Origin: an uncultured Acidimicrobiaceae bacterium
Lineage (GTDB): Bacteria > Actinomycetota > Acidimicrobiia > Acidimicrobiales > Poriferisodalaceae
Length of the DNA: 41,875 bases
Direction of reading: 5' to 3'
NCBI GenBank assembly: GCA_913020735.1
Contig: CAJWBN010000005.1
Location: forward strand, 1 to 41,875
Position numbers and translations under genes: made by a program. The notes below the pieces were generated by a model that saw only the letters and a program-made list of their open reading frames with translations, searched no databases and was not told the DNA's origin. Shown piece after piece: positions 27,411 to 37,143 of this stretch (position 1 is the stretch's first letter; every line of letters begins with the position of its first letter).

Positions 27411-28859
27411 CTAATCAGACCCTTTGTGGGGAATCGCTATAGCAGCAGATTCTGACATGCCCAGTCTGTCTTCACCCATTGCGGCTCCTCGATCTATGAC
27501 AGCAACCCTTCGACGTGTAGCAATAGATGGCTGCTCAATTTGATTAGCCGGAATCAGTGTCCGGGCCGCTTGGCCTTGTTGTTGTGCATGTTGCTGGCTT
27601 CTTACATTTGCCTCGCGTTTGTCGCCCGAGGATTGGACACTGGGTGGTTTTCCGGCCGCTGCCAAAAAAGCGAGCCCGGCAATGGCGAAAACAGTTATGA
27701 CCGCGAACGCAGATCTGTAGCTGGAAACGTCTCGAATGAAACCCACAAGGAATGGACCACTGCCAACTCCGAAAATCATGAGAAGTGAACCCATGCCATA
27801 AATTCGGGCGTAGTCCTTAACGCCGAAGGCTTCAGCTAGAAGCAGCGGATGGAACATGAGCAGATTGCCCATAGCCATACCCAATATTACCGACCCCAAT
27901 AGAATGACGAAGGTCGTGTCTCCGATAGCCAAAATTGCGATTCCTAAGGATTGGACAGCCATAAGAAACGCTGTGAGCTTCGTCAACGACATTTTCAAAG
28001 CGGCAATGCCGCCGAGGATCCGAGCCACCACGCTTGTGCCACTCAGCACCATGAGGGCGACGCGGGCCGTATCGATATCGATACGGTCCTTCGTCATTTT
28101 GAAGGTGTGTTGGATTGCCCCTACCTGAGCCGCCATGACAATGATGAATGTCACGGAAATCAGAATGAAATAACGGGACCGAGCCGCGTCTTTAAAGTCA
28201 ACACCCTCAAGGGATGGGGGAGGAGCTCCCGAGGCTAAGGGCGGATCTCCGTCCGGTCGAAGTCCAAGAGGCTCAGGGGCTGGGTGAATCAAGAACCAGA
28301 CTGCTGGCAGCATGCCGACGAGAAATGCGATTGCTAATCGGGGAGCCCAATATACGAGAGAGTCAGCATCGATAACTGTTGCTATCACCGGCGTGATCGC
28401 GATTCCTCCAAGTGACAAGCCGGAGGATGCGATAGATAAAGCGATCGCTCTTTTACGAACGAACCAGCGCGTCACAATCGTGGAACCTGGAACCAAGCTT
28501 GTGAGTGCGAAGCCGATTCCGAAGATCACCATAACGATGACCATTTGAATTTCATTTCGGACTTGCCCGAGGAGTGCTAGTCCAGTTGCACCAACTAGAG
28601 ATCCGATAGTCATTACTAGGCGAGCGTCATATTTCGTAAGAAGCGATCCCGCGTAATAACCGGCTATTCCGGAGGTTGCAAAGAAGATGCCGGTGCCTGC
28701 TCCTGCCATGCTGACGCTGAAACCTTGTTCAGCGACGAGGGCATCTAGGACAACTCCCTGCGCGTAGAACCCAAGCCCCGACGTGACGGCCATGGTTACG
28801 AAAAGACCTGCTAAGACCAGCCAACCGCGGAAGATCCCAGAGGGTTCGTCGTCATACAT
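27411..28859 (-). CDS. MFS transporter (OFA/monocarboxylate-like)
   Basis: Polytopic; GIFRGWLVLAGLFVTMAVTSGLGFYAQGVVLDALVAEQGFS. Start placed at ATG 28859 (MYDDEPSG) with GGGAG upstream. The track ORF start at 29072 overlaps the divergent dehydrogenase and looks over-extended. Confidence 0.88.
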   Translation of the reverse strand: MYDDEPSGIFRGWLVLAGLFVTMAVTSGLGFYAQGVVLDALVAEQGFSVSMAGAGTGIFFATSGIAGYYAGSLLTKYDARLVMTIGSLVGATGLALLGQVRNEIQMVIVMVIFGIGFALTSLVPGSTIVTRWFVRKRAIALSIASSGLSLGGIAITPVIATVIDADSLVYWAPRLAIAFLVGMLPAVWFLIHPAPEPLGLRPDGDPPLASGAPPPSLEGVDFKDAARSRYFILISVTFIIVMAAQVGAIQHTFKMTKDRIDIDTARVALMVLSGTSVVARILGGIAALKMSLTKLTAFLMAVQSLGIAILAIGDTTFVILLGSVILGMAMGNLLMFHPLLLAEAFGVKDYARIYGMGSLLMIFGVGSGPFLVGFIRDVSSYRSAFAVITVFAIAGLAFLAAAGKPPSVQSSGDKREANVRSQQHAQQQGQAARTLIPANQIEQPSIATRRRVAVIDRGAAMGEDRLGMSESAAIAIPHKGSD

Positions 28860-28985
28860 CTCCCGCCACGATGCCAGTTCCGAGGCTCGGATGCTCAGTC
28901 TTGTTGATATTTCTAGCTGACGATCTTTTCGGTTTGGAAGTCCATCGTGGGACGAGGACCTACCGGAAGGGCCTAAAGTCGAGTT

Positions 28986-29978
28986 ATGACGACGATGCGT
29001 GCAACCCGAATGGTCGGAGTGGGTCAGATGATCTGCGAAGAGATTGACGTGCCCCAAATCAGAGATGGCCAAGTGCTGATCGAAAGTGAGATGGCATCAA
29101 TCTGCGGTAGTGATCTGCACGTAGTGATGATGGGTGCAGGCTTAAACCACCCTTTCCCATGCCCGCATGGTTATCCAGGCCATGAAGGGATAGGTCGAAT
29201 AGTCGAATCAAAATCTCCTGGTTTGGACGAAGGTCAACATGTTCTGACGTTTCCCAATCCACCGGTGGGTGAATGCTTCAACGAATATCAACGCGTAGGG
29301 GCCAATTATTGCGTTCCTTTGCCGGACTGTGATCTGCCAAGATCTCATCTTCTAATGGCTCAACAACTTGGAACAGTGATCTACGCGATGAAGAAACACC
29401 CTCGCGATGTAGCCGGAGAGACTGTCGCCGTTATGGGCCAAGGATCAGCGGGTCTCTTCTGGACGTATCTCTTAAAGCAGGCGGGAGCGGCTCAGATTAT
29501 TGTTTCTGATCTTTCTGACACTCGGTTAGCTATGGCGAGCTCGTACGGCGCAGACATATGCGTTAACGCTGGGAAAGATGAATTATCTTCCGCTGTTGGT
29601 GACTTAACCACTGGTCGAGGGGTGGACTATTTAGTTGAGGCTGTTGGACGTGCGGAAACGTTTCGAGAATCAGTCGACCATGTTCGTATGGATGGTGAAA
29701 TTATGTGGTTCGGTTTACCGAGCGTCGATTCTGATATCGACATGCGGTTTCACAAGTTCTTCCGCAAACGGCTTAGCGCCGCAAGTACATACGGCGCTCA
29801 AGACGAAACTGATTCAGCCTCCTTTCGCGAGGCACTCGACCTAATCGCTTCTGGGGCAATCGATGTCGCTCCGCTGCTTAGCCATATCTTCCCAGTCGAA
29901 AAAATCGACGAGGCGATGCATCTCGCGCATGAACCACATGATGATCAAGCCCTCAAGGTGTCGATTGAATTCTCATAA
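28986..29978 (+). CDS. Zinc-binding alcohol/threonine-dehydrogenase-like MDR
   Basis: GQVLIESEMASICGSDLHVV, PHGYPGHEGIGRIVE, VAVMGQGSAGLFWTYLLKQAGAAQIIVSDLSDTRLAMASSYGAD. Confidence 0.92.
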   Translation: MTTMRATRMVGVGQMICEEIDVPQIRDGQVLIESEMASICGSDLHVVMMGAGLNHPFPCPHGYPGHEGIGRIVESKSPGLDEGQHVLTFPNPPVGECFNEYQRVGANYCVPLPDCDLPRSHLLMAQQLGTVIYAMKKHPRDVAGETVAVMGQGSAGLFWTYLLKQAGAAQIIVSDLSDTRLAMASSYGADICVNAGKDELSSAVGDLTTGRGVDYLVEAVGRAETFRESVDHVRMDGEIMWFGLPSVDSDIDMRFHKFFRKRLSAASTYGAQDETDSASFREALDLIASGAIDVAPLLSHIFPVEKIDEAMHLAHEPHDDQALKVSIEFS

Positions 29979-30050
29979 CAAATTCGAAGTCAACGGCTAA
30001 TCAACGAACACAGGTTTGGTTAGGTTAAGAACGAATCAGAAAGGTAGAAC

Positions 30051-30983
30051 ATGCGGGTAATCGTGACTGGCGGCGCCGGGTTTTTAGGGCGATTGCTGAT
30101 CCAAGGACTCCAAGAAGAAGGCGTAGAAGACATCGTCGCGATTGATGTTGTTGCCGCAGAAATTCCAGGCTGTCGGGTGGTGCAATCAGATCTCGCACAC
30201 GACCGCACTTTGGATGAACTTTTGAAAGAAAGCCCCTGCACCATTTTCCACTTGGCGTCAGTCGTTAGTGCTGGAGCAGAAGCCGATTGGGAGCATGCGG
30301 TAGACCAAAATATTGGGGGCATGCTTCGACTTTTAGAATCGTGTCGCCAATCGAATCATCTTCATAAAGTTGTTTTCGCTAGTACTTTGGCAGTTTTTGG
30401 TGGTGGTACGGCAGGGGGTGAAGTTGGGGATTTCGTGAAGCAGACCCCCTCTGGCACCTATGGCACAACTAAGGCGATCGGCGAACTCCTAATTAATGAT
30501 GCGACCAGAAAAGGCCATATCGATGGCCGTTCGGCCCGATTGCCAACAGTGATAGTTAGGCCTGGAGCTCCGAACGCCGCTGCTTCAGGATTCGCATCTG
30601 GGATGTTCCGTGAACCGCTAGCTGGAATCCCCAGCGTCGTTCCAGTATCAGAAGAAACGGTCATGGTCGTGGGTTCAGCCCAGAACACCGCAACCGGTAT
30701 TCGTATGCTGGCCGAGATTGAGGGCTCGTTATTAGGACATGACCGTGCGGTCGGTATCCCAGGGTTGAGCGCCACGGTGTCCGAAATGCTGGAAGTGTTA
30801 GAGGCCGTCGGAGGACCCGAAGCTCGTGCATTAGTCAGCCTCGAATATGACGCCGCGACAGATCAACTAGTTCAGAGTTGGCCAGCACAGCTTGATGACC
30901 GGCGAGGACGCGAACTAGGGCTGCCCGCTGACCCAAATTTAGAATCTATGGTTCGGGCGTATGTAGAAATGATTAACCGTTAA
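30051..30983 (+). CDS. NAD-dependent epimerase/dehydratase (extended SDR; DenD-like)
   Basis: MRVIVTGGAGFLGRLLIQGLQ, FHLASVVSAGAEADWEHAVDQNIGGMLRLLE, S..YGTTKAIGELL, VIVRPGAPNAAASGFASGMFREPLAG. Confidence 0.9.
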   Translation: MRVIVTGGAGFLGRLLIQGLQEEGVEDIVAIDVVAAEIPGCRVVQSDLAHDRTLDELLKESPCTIFHLASVVSAGAEADWEHAVDQNIGGMLRLLESCRQSNHLHKVVFASTLAVFGGGTAGGEVGDFVKQTPSGTYGTTKAIGELLINDATRKGHIDGRSARLPTVIVRPGAPNAAASGFASGMFREPLAGIPSVVPVSEETVMVVGSAQNTATGIRMLAEIEGSLLGHDRAVGIPGLSATVSEMLEVLEAVGGPEARALVSLEYDAATDQLVQSWPAQLDDRRGRELGLPADPNLESMVRAYVEMINR

Positions 30984-32265
30984 TCGAATTCAAGGCCGAA
31001 ATAATTATCTCGCAGCCTTCGTTCATCTCCGCTTCGGACACGTTGAGCATCGGAGTCAAACGAATAACGTTCCCATAAAGGCCGCCTTTGCCCACCAACA
31101 AGCCCTTGTTTTTGCATTCCTCAATCAAACTGGCAGCGGCTGAAGCGTTTGGTTCAATACTTCCGGGTTGGACGCACTCAATGGCCTGCATGAGTCCTTT
31201 GCCTCGTAATTCTGCAACCCAGTCCGTTGACTCACACGACTCACTTAGAAGGCTTGTCATCTGATGACCACGGATAGCCGCGTTTGATTGCAGGTTATGG
31301 TCCTTCACGTAGTTGAGAGTTGCTTTGCCCGCCGCCACGGACAGCGGATTGCCGCCAAAGGTCGTGAAAGAAGTGCGGTCCAACACATTCATTACTTCTG
31401 CTCGGGCTACACATCCAGCCAGGGTGATGCCATTACCCACCCCCTTTGCGAACGTCAGAATGTCGGGAGTGATTCCATGAGCTTCGTAACCCCAGAAGTG
31501 GTCGCCGGTCCTACCCCAACCTGTTTGGACTTCGTCGCTTATGAACAAAATGTTGTTGGCTTCCAACACCTTGTGCATGGCACCAAAAAATCCGTCAGGT
31601 GGTGTAGCGAAGCCCCCCACTCCTTGAATGGGTTCTGCGATTAACGCGGCAAATCCCCCAGCGTCGGTCATGTCGAGGAGCTGAGCTAAATCAGAGACAC
31701 ATGCCTGAGTAAATGATTCGTCGTCCAATTCTCTAAACGGGCTCCTAAGACGATATGGACCTTGAACAAAATGAACGTCAAGTCCGCTGTAGCTGCTTGT
31801 GAGCCAACTCCGATGCGATGTCACAGCTTGAGTTGTAAGTGAGCGACCGTGGTAGCTATTTCGCATAGCTAGAACCTGGTTCGATTGGCGGTAGTTAGTC
31901 GCGAGCAATATGGCCGTGTCGTTTGCCTCTGAACCTGAAGTAGTGAAAAGAACCCTTGCATCAGGAATTCCCGATACCGCTGCAACTTCTTCAGCGAATG
32001 AAACAACTTGTTCATTGAGATAAAGAGTTGAGGTGTGCATGACCTTCGAAGCTTGCTCTTGAACGGCTTCGACAACTTCAGGAACTGAGTGTCCAATCAT
32101 TGTTGTCAGGATGCCCCCGAAAAAATCAAGGTACTTGTTGCCTTCAAGATCCCAGACGTAGCCCCCTTCACCACGTTCTATAGAAATCGGTGTTTCATAA
32201 AGAGGCGTCACGAACGAAGGCATGACTGCTCTGTAGCGCTCGAGTAATTCTTGTGTGCTGGGCAT
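30973..32265 (-). CDS. Class-III aminotransferase
   Basis: GGYVWDLEGNKYLDFFGGILTTMIGHSVPEV, TTSGSEANDTAILLA, ALIAEPIQGVGGFATPP, NILFISDEVQTGWGRTGDHFWGYEAHGITPDILTFAKGVGNG. Confidence 0.95.
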   Translation of the reverse strand: MPSTQELLERYRAVMPSFVTPLYETPISIERGEGGYVWDLEGNKYLDFFGGILTTMIGHSVPEVVEAVQEQASKVMHTSTLYLNEQVVSFAEEVAAVSGIPDARVLFTTSGSEANDTAILLATNYRQSNQVLAMRNSYHGRSLTTQAVTSHRSWLTSSYSGLDVHFVQGPYRLRSPFRELDDESFTQACVSDLAQLLDMTDAGGFAALIAEPIQGVGGFATPPDGFFGAMHKVLEANNILFISDEVQTGWGRTGDHFWGYEAHGITPDILTFAKGVGNGITLAGCVARAEVMNVLDRTSFTTFGGNPLSVAAGKATLNYVKDHNLQSNAAIRGHQMTSLLSESCESTDWVAELRGKGLMQAIECVQPGSIEPNASAAASLIEECKNKGLLVGKGGLYGNVIRLTPMLNVSEAEMNEGCEIIISALNSING

Positions 32266-32333
32266 AGTCGTATATTTTATTTTCTCGAAAATAGTGGTCA
32301 GTTCATCAAGTGTTTAAAGGTAGTAGATGACAA

Positions 32334-33152
32334 TCAAAGATTGATTGTTGCGATCGTACAACCGACTGCGAAGATTGGGATTGGTTCATAGAAGTGCACC
32401 GTCCCCTCGATTCCTTCGGTGGCCGCAGAAATAGTCATGAACGTGCGAATCTCGAAGGCGCCCTGTCCCGCATCTAGGTATGACTGGCTGTCGTCGTAAG
32501 ACAGCATCGCATCTTTGTCGCAACGTGACCACTGATCGAGAAAGCGTCGATCCCATTCCTCATTGATTTTTCCACTATCAGGCGTGGCAGGCCAGTGGCT
32601 AATGCCCCCTGTCCCTATGAGGGCGATTCTTTCAGGAACCGAGTCAGCAGCTTCTCGTAAAGCTTGACCGAATGCCCAAGCACGATGGAGAGGCGCTAGC
32701 GGAGGGCCTTGACAGTTGATGTTGGCCGGCACGATAGGCAGGTTGTAGCTGGGTGTTAAGAAATGCAGTGGGACCATTATTCCATGGTCGAATTTCCACT
32801 CTTCGGCGTAACTCACATCACTTTTTTGCATCACCTTGCGAATGAGTCGTTCCGACAACGATTTGTCGCCAGGAATCCGTGTTTTTTGGATGCCTAACCA
32901 ATCCGGATTCTCGATCGGTCCTTCGTAATAGTCGGCCATTCCCATAGCGAAGCTGGGCATGTTATTCATGAAGAAATTGGCGAAGTGTTCAGCAGCGACA
33001 ACGATTAAAGCGTCTGGTTTGCTGGCCTCTAATCGGTCCCGCATGTCTCCGAAAGCATCGTAAAGGCGATCCTTGGCTGATGGGTCTGCTTGATCAGCTC
33101 GTCCAACGATCCCTGGGGCATGGCTACATACCCCGGCGAATACCAAAGGCAT
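32334..33152 (-). CDS. LigB-type class III extradiol dioxygenase catalytic subunit
   Basis: MPLVFAGVCSHAPGIVGRAD, DALIVVAAEHFANFF, WKFDHGIMVPLHFLTPSYNLPIVPANINCQ, ALIGTGGISHWP. Confidence 0.93.
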   Translation of the reverse strand: MPLVFAGVCSHAPGIVGRADQADPSAKDRLYDAFGDMRDRLEASKPDALIVVAAEHFANFFMNNMPSFAMGMADYYEGPIENPDWLGIQKTRIPGDKSLSERLIRKVMQKSDVSYAEEWKFDHGIMVPLHFLTPSYNLPIVPANINCQGPPLAPLHRAWAFGQALREAADSVPERIALIGTGGISHWPATPDSGKINEEWDRRFLDQWSRCDKDAMLSYDDSQSYLDAGQGAFEIRTFMTISAATEGIEGTVHFYEPIPIFAVGCTIATINL

Positions 33153-33517
33153 CAGTTACCCCCATCCTCAATGTTGCTTGTTTGACCGAGTCGATCAGAG
33201 TGAGCCTCGACGCCTTCATATCCGGTGACTGCGTAGACGCCTTCGCGAACTGGGCCATGGGTATCTATTCCGTCTCTCATTTGCTGCAAATAGTCTTGCC
33301 ATTCAATCGAATGGAACGCAGCAAAATGCATGAGAATTTGACCGTTAACTCCTATATGAAATAGCAGCCCAATATCAGGTTCGGTAAGAGCCCGTTGCTC
33401 TTCGTCTGACAGATCGAAGCCCGCGAGCGCGCCGCGTCTATCAGCCGCGTAACGGGACTGAAAATCCTCATCGCGGTTGAGTTCAAACAGAAACTTCTGC
33501 ACGTAGTACAGGCTCAC
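33152..33517 (-). CDS. LigA-type small subunit of extradiol dioxygenase
   Basis: YYVQKFLFELNRDEDFQSRYAADRRGALAGFDLSDEEQRALTEPDIGLLFHIGVNGQILMHFAA; its stop overlaps the ligB start (TGATG). Confidence 0.9.
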   Translation of the reverse strand: MSLYYVQKFLFELNRDEDFQSRYAADRRGALAGFDLSDEEQRALTEPDIGLLFHIGVNGQILMHFAAFHSIEWQDYLQQMRDGIDTHGPVREGVYAVTGYEGVEAHSDRLGQTSNIEDGGN

Positions 33518-33533
33518 TGTTTCAGATTCTAGG

Positions 33534-34790
33534 GTGATGGAACCAATTCAAGACCGGAGGCCTGATATGGGGATGTTCAACACATTGCGATCTGTTGTTC
33601 GATTCCGGAGATATGAACGTGATCGGACTGCGCGGAAACTCGCAAAAGCTGCAGATGTTGGCGATTTGAGAGCTATGGCGAAGAAACGCCTGCCCGGAGG
33701 TTGTTTCGACTACATCGACGGAGCAGCCCAAGACGAAGTCACGGCAGCTAACAATGTCTCGGCCTACAAGAACTATTATTTTCGACCCAGAGTCCTTAGA
33801 GACGTCGCCGCGATAGACACAAGCACCACACTATTAGGCGGTCGGATACCGCTCCCTTTGATGATCGCACCTACAGGCTTTGACCGGATTGCTCACAGTC
33901 AGGGAGAGTTAGCGGTCGCTCGAGCAGCCCACAGAATGGGAATTCCGTATTCGTTGTCAACTATGGGTACTCGATCAATTGAAGAAGTCGCTGAAGTAAA
34001 CGACGGAAGAAAGTGGTTTCAGGTCTATGTCTGGCGTGACAAACCGGTGCTGAAAGAGATGCTGGAACGAGCCGCCGCCGCAGAGTATGAGGGCATCATG
34101 ATTACGGTCGATACTGCTGTCCTAGGGCGCCGGGAGCGAGATGTTCGTCGAGGATTTAGTCTTCCTCCAAAAGTTGGTTTGGACACCATCTTCGATGGGA
34201 TAAAGCATCCCAGGTGGACCGCCGACTTTTTGCGAGCTGAGCCAATTCAATTCGCAAATGTTAAAGGAAGCTCGGCTGTCGGTGATGGGTCTACACCGGT
34301 CACGTTATCTGACTACATCAATAGCCAATTTGACCCAGCTCTGTCTTGGTCGGACATCGAGTGGTTTAGAGATAATTGGCCCGGAATGATCATGATAAAA
34401 GGAGTGCAGACGGTCGAAGACGCAGTGATAGCGGCTGATATGGGATTAGACGGGGTGATTCTCTCTAATCATGGAGGTCGACAACTTGACTACGCTCCGT
34501 CACCGATTGATCTTGTTGCACCTGTAGCTGACGCAGTTGGAAATCGTACTTCCATCATCTGTGATGGGGGAGTGAGAAGAGGCAGCGACATCGTGAAGGC
34601 CGTAGCGATGGGTGCTGACGCCTGCATGATCGGCAGAGCTTATTTCTACGCCTTGGGAGCCGCAGGTGAACGCGGTGTGGATTGGGTACTGGAATTTCTC
34701 CGGGCAGGGGTAGAGCACACAATGGCGTTATCGGGAGTTGGGTCTATAGATGACTTGGATAGGGATTTGATTGAGGTCCGGTCTCGATGA
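33534..34790 (+). CDS. FMN-dependent alpha-hydroxy acid oxidase/L-lactate dehydrogenase family
   Basis: AKKRLPGGCFDYIDGAAQDEVT, PLMIAPTGFDRIAHSQGELAVARAAHRMGIPYSLSTMGTRSIEEV, VILSNHGGRQLDYAPSPIDLV, ICDGGVRRGSDIVKAVAMGADACMIGRAYFYALG. Confidence 0.95.
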   Translation: MMEPIQDRRPDMGMFNTLRSVVRFRRYERDRTARKLAKAADVGDLRAMAKKRLPGGCFDYIDGAAQDEVTAANNVSAYKNYYFRPRVLRDVAAIDTSTTLLGGRIPLPLMIAPTGFDRIAHSQGELAVARAAHRMGIPYSLSTMGTRSIEEVAEVNDGRKWFQVYVWRDKPVLKEMLERAAAAEYEGIMITVDTAVLGRRERDVRRGFSLPPKVGLDTIFDGIKHPRWTADFLRAEPIQFANVKGSSAVGDGSTPVTLSDYINSQFDPALSWSDIEWFRDNWPGMIMIKGVQTVEDAVIAADMGLDGVILSNHGGRQLDYAPSPIDLVAPVADAVGNRTSIICDGGVRRGSDIVKAVAMGADACMIGRAYFYALGAAGERGVDWVLEFLRAGVEHTMALSGVGSIDDLDRDLIEVRSR

Positions 34791-36445
34791 CACCTAATGA
34801 CCAAGAGACAGTTGAGACACCGTTGCGAAACGTGCTGTTCATCATGTGCGACCAACTCAGATGGGATGCGCTGGGATGCGTAGGGCATCCGTTTCTTGAG
34901 ACCCCGAATATTGATGCCTTGGCTGACAGAGGTGTTCGCTTCGATAGAGCTTTCGTAAATGGTGCAGTATGCGGCTCGTCACGGATGAGCTACTACACGG
35001 GCCGGTACGTGGTCAGCCATGGGGCGCGATGGAACCAAGTTCCCCTTGAAGTGACGCAGAAAACTATGGGAGATCACCTCCGAGACCTCGGGGTACCTGC
35101 GGTTTTGGTAGGAAAAACTCATATGCGGGCGGATGAGGAAGCTCGAAGCCGGCTCGCGATTCCAGCTAACTCGCCCGAATGGCTTTTTTTGTCGGAATGC
35201 GGGTTTGAGCCCGAAGAACACGACGACGGGTTGCACCCAGATGAACGAGTGCGGCCAGACCTTCCTTACAACGACTTCTTGCGTTCCAATGGGTTTTTAG
35301 GCGATAACCCCTGGCATACGGCTGCCAATAGCGTCGTTGATGGCGATGGTGAGCTGTGCTCCGGTTGGCTTTTGAGGTCGGCACCATTTCCGGCAGTTGT
35401 CCCAGACGAGTTTTCAGAAACCGCCTATATGACAGATCGGGCGATTGACTTCATGAAAAAAGCAGGTGATGACCGGTGGTGTTTGCACCTTAGCTACATC
35501 AAACCTCATTGGCCGTATGTTGCTTCCGCTCCTTACAACTCTTTGTACTCAAGAGAAGAAATGCCTCAGCCGAACAGAACTGATGCAGAGTTAGAAACGA
35601 GCCACCCAGTAATCAGTGCCCTCCAGAAATCGCGTATCGGGAAAGCGATGTCCAGGACTGCGACTAGAGAGTTGGTGCTACCTACCTATCTGGGGCTGGT
35701 TAAACAGATTGATGATCATCTAGGTCGTTTGTTCGCCGAGATGGACCGACTTGGGAGAATGAGTGACACATTGATTGTGTTTACCTCCGACCACGGGGAA
35801 TACATGGGCGATCACTGGATGGGCGAAAAAGACTGGATCAATGAAGAGGTGGTCAGAGTTCCAATGATCGTTGTGGATCCGCGATCTCAGGCGGATGGGA
35901 CTCGAGGCACAGCGTCGCACGAGCTAGTTGAGGCAATAGACCTTGTCCCGACATTTGTTGAAGCGTTAGGGGGAGAGAATGAAACGCGGAAGCAATGGCT
36001 TGAGGGTGAATCCCTAGTGCCCTTGCTCCATGGCAAGGGTGGAAGCGAACGAAGCTTCGTCGTCTGTGAAGCTGACTGGGGATTCTTAGAAATGTCTCAT
36101 TACGTTACCGAAGCAAACGAGCCGAGAAAGCGTCGAGCCACAATGCTTCGAACCGATAAATACAAGTACGTCCTGAGCGAGGTAGGTCCAAACCTTTTGT
36201 ATGACCTCGATGAGGACCCTGCCGAGCAGACTGATCGCATTGCTGACCCAACTCTTCAGCCAGTTGTGGCCGAACTGCATGAGCAGTTGTTTGATTGGTT
36301 CCGTCATCGTCGACACGACACAACCGTTACCGATCAGATGATTGGTGCTACAAGTGAGCCTGGGAGTACTGCCAAGAGAGGAATCTCTATCGGCTATTGG
36401 GATGAAGAAGAATTGGCGGCAGGAAAACGAGGAGAACTCTATTAA
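34787..36445 (+). CDS. Sulfatase/alkaline phosphatase-superfamily hydrolase
   Basis: VLFIMCDQLRWDALGCVGHPFLETPNIDALADRGVRFDRAFVNGAVCGSSRMSYYTGRY, TSDHGEYMGDHWMGEKDWINEEVVRVPMIV. Confidence 0.94.
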   Translation: MTPNDQETVETPLRNVLFIMCDQLRWDALGCVGHPFLETPNIDALADRGVRFDRAFVNGAVCGSSRMSYYTGRYVVSHGARWNQVPLEVTQKTMGDHLRDLGVPAVLVGKTHMRADEEARSRLAIPANSPEWLFLSECGFEPEEHDDGLHPDERVRPDLPYNDFLRSNGFLGDNPWHTAANSVVDGDGELCSGWLLRSAPFPAVVPDEFSETAYMTDRAIDFMKKAGDDRWCLHLSYIKPHWPYVASAPYNSLYSREEMPQPNRTDAELETSHPVISALQKSRIGKAMSRTATRELVLPTYLGLVKQIDDHLGRLFAEMDRLGRMSDTLIVFTSDHGEYMGDHWMGEKDWINEEVVRVPMIVVDPRSQADGTRGTASHELVEAIDLVPTFVEALGGENETRKQWLEGESLVPLLHGKGGSERSFVVCEADWGFLEMSHYVTEANEPRKRRATMLRTDKYKYVLSEVGPNLLYDLDEDPAEQTDRIADPTLQPVVAELHEQLFDWFRHRRHDTTVTDQMIGATSEPGSTAKRGISIGYWDEEELAAGKRGELY

Positions 36446-36460
36446 GAGTTGGGTGTGCCG

Positions 36461-36503
36461 AGACTAGATACCGGCACGCACTGTTGCGTGACCTATCTAG
36501 TCT
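36461..36503. terminator. Bidirectional terminator-like hairpin between convergent genes
   Basis: AGACTAGATA-CCGG-CACGCA-CTGT-TGCGTG-ACC-TATCTAGTCT (10 bp + 6 bp stems with an internal loop), between the sulfatase stop and the SnoaL-like stop. Confidence 0.65.
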
Positions 36504-37141
36504 TCAAACGAAGCTTTCCCTTCGTAACCCTCGAGGGTGTACGTGTAGGTCAGCGGTGGACCATATGGGTTATGGCCGAGTTGATTGGTTTGTTCCGCAT
36601 CATCAAAGGCAGGCCGATTTTCCTCCCCTGAATGCAGGGCCCCAGACTGGAAATGCCACATGCGCCACTCGGGATTGCCGTTACCGTCGTCACGGTGGTA
36701 GATCTCGGTTGCTTTGCTTCCAAACACCTGGTCAACTCCGGCGGGCTCCCAATGGTCATCCGAAGTAACTGGTGAAACTCTCCGGTACTTAAGTTCGCAG
36801 ATAAGCCACGCCATGTCGCCGCCTACGACTAGTCGTAGGACTGCCACCGTTTGAATGAGTCGTGGTGGTCCTTCGGAGTAGTGCTCCCATAGTTTGGTGA
36901 GCTCGTCCACACCGAAATACGTGAACCCATTGCGATTGAACATCGAAAAAGCGTCGCCGGATGGAAAACACTGCTGCATGGAATCAATATCGAGACCTAC
37001 ATTGGCTTTCCACCATTGCTGGTGGATTCGAAGGATTTCGCTCGTGTCATGATCGAAAGATGTGGGGTTTGGGCGTTGCACGGGAGGCGTCCTTTGGTTT
37101 GATAAGAGATTCTCGGTTTCAACTGATGAGGGACCGTTCAT
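36497..37141 (-). CDS. SnoaL/NTF2-like polyketide cyclase-fold protein
   Basis: ILRIHQQWWKANVGLDIDSMQQCFPSGDAFSMFNRNGFTYFGVDELTKLWEHY..., EIYHRDDGNGNPEWRMWHFQ. Start placed at MNGPSS (37141), leaving no overlap with the amidase. Confidence 0.82.
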   Translation of the reverse strand: MNGPSSVETENLLSNQRTPPVQRPNPTSFDHDTSEILRIHQQWWKANVGLDIDSMQQCFPSGDAFSMFNRNGFTYFGVDELTKLWEHYSEGPPRLIQTVAVLRLVVGGDMAWLICELKYRRVSPVTSDDHWEPAGVDQVFGSKATEIYHRDDGNGNPEWRMWHFQSGALHSGEENRPAFDDAEQTNQLGHNPYGPPLTYTYTLEGYEGKASFED

Positions 37142-37143
37142 AG

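Noticed and set aside
28860-29072. N-terminal extension of the MFS ORF given in the track
   Set aside because: It overlaps the divergent zinc-dehydrogenase start (28986) and is hydrophilic and unlike MFS. ATG at 28859 has a better ribosome-binding site.
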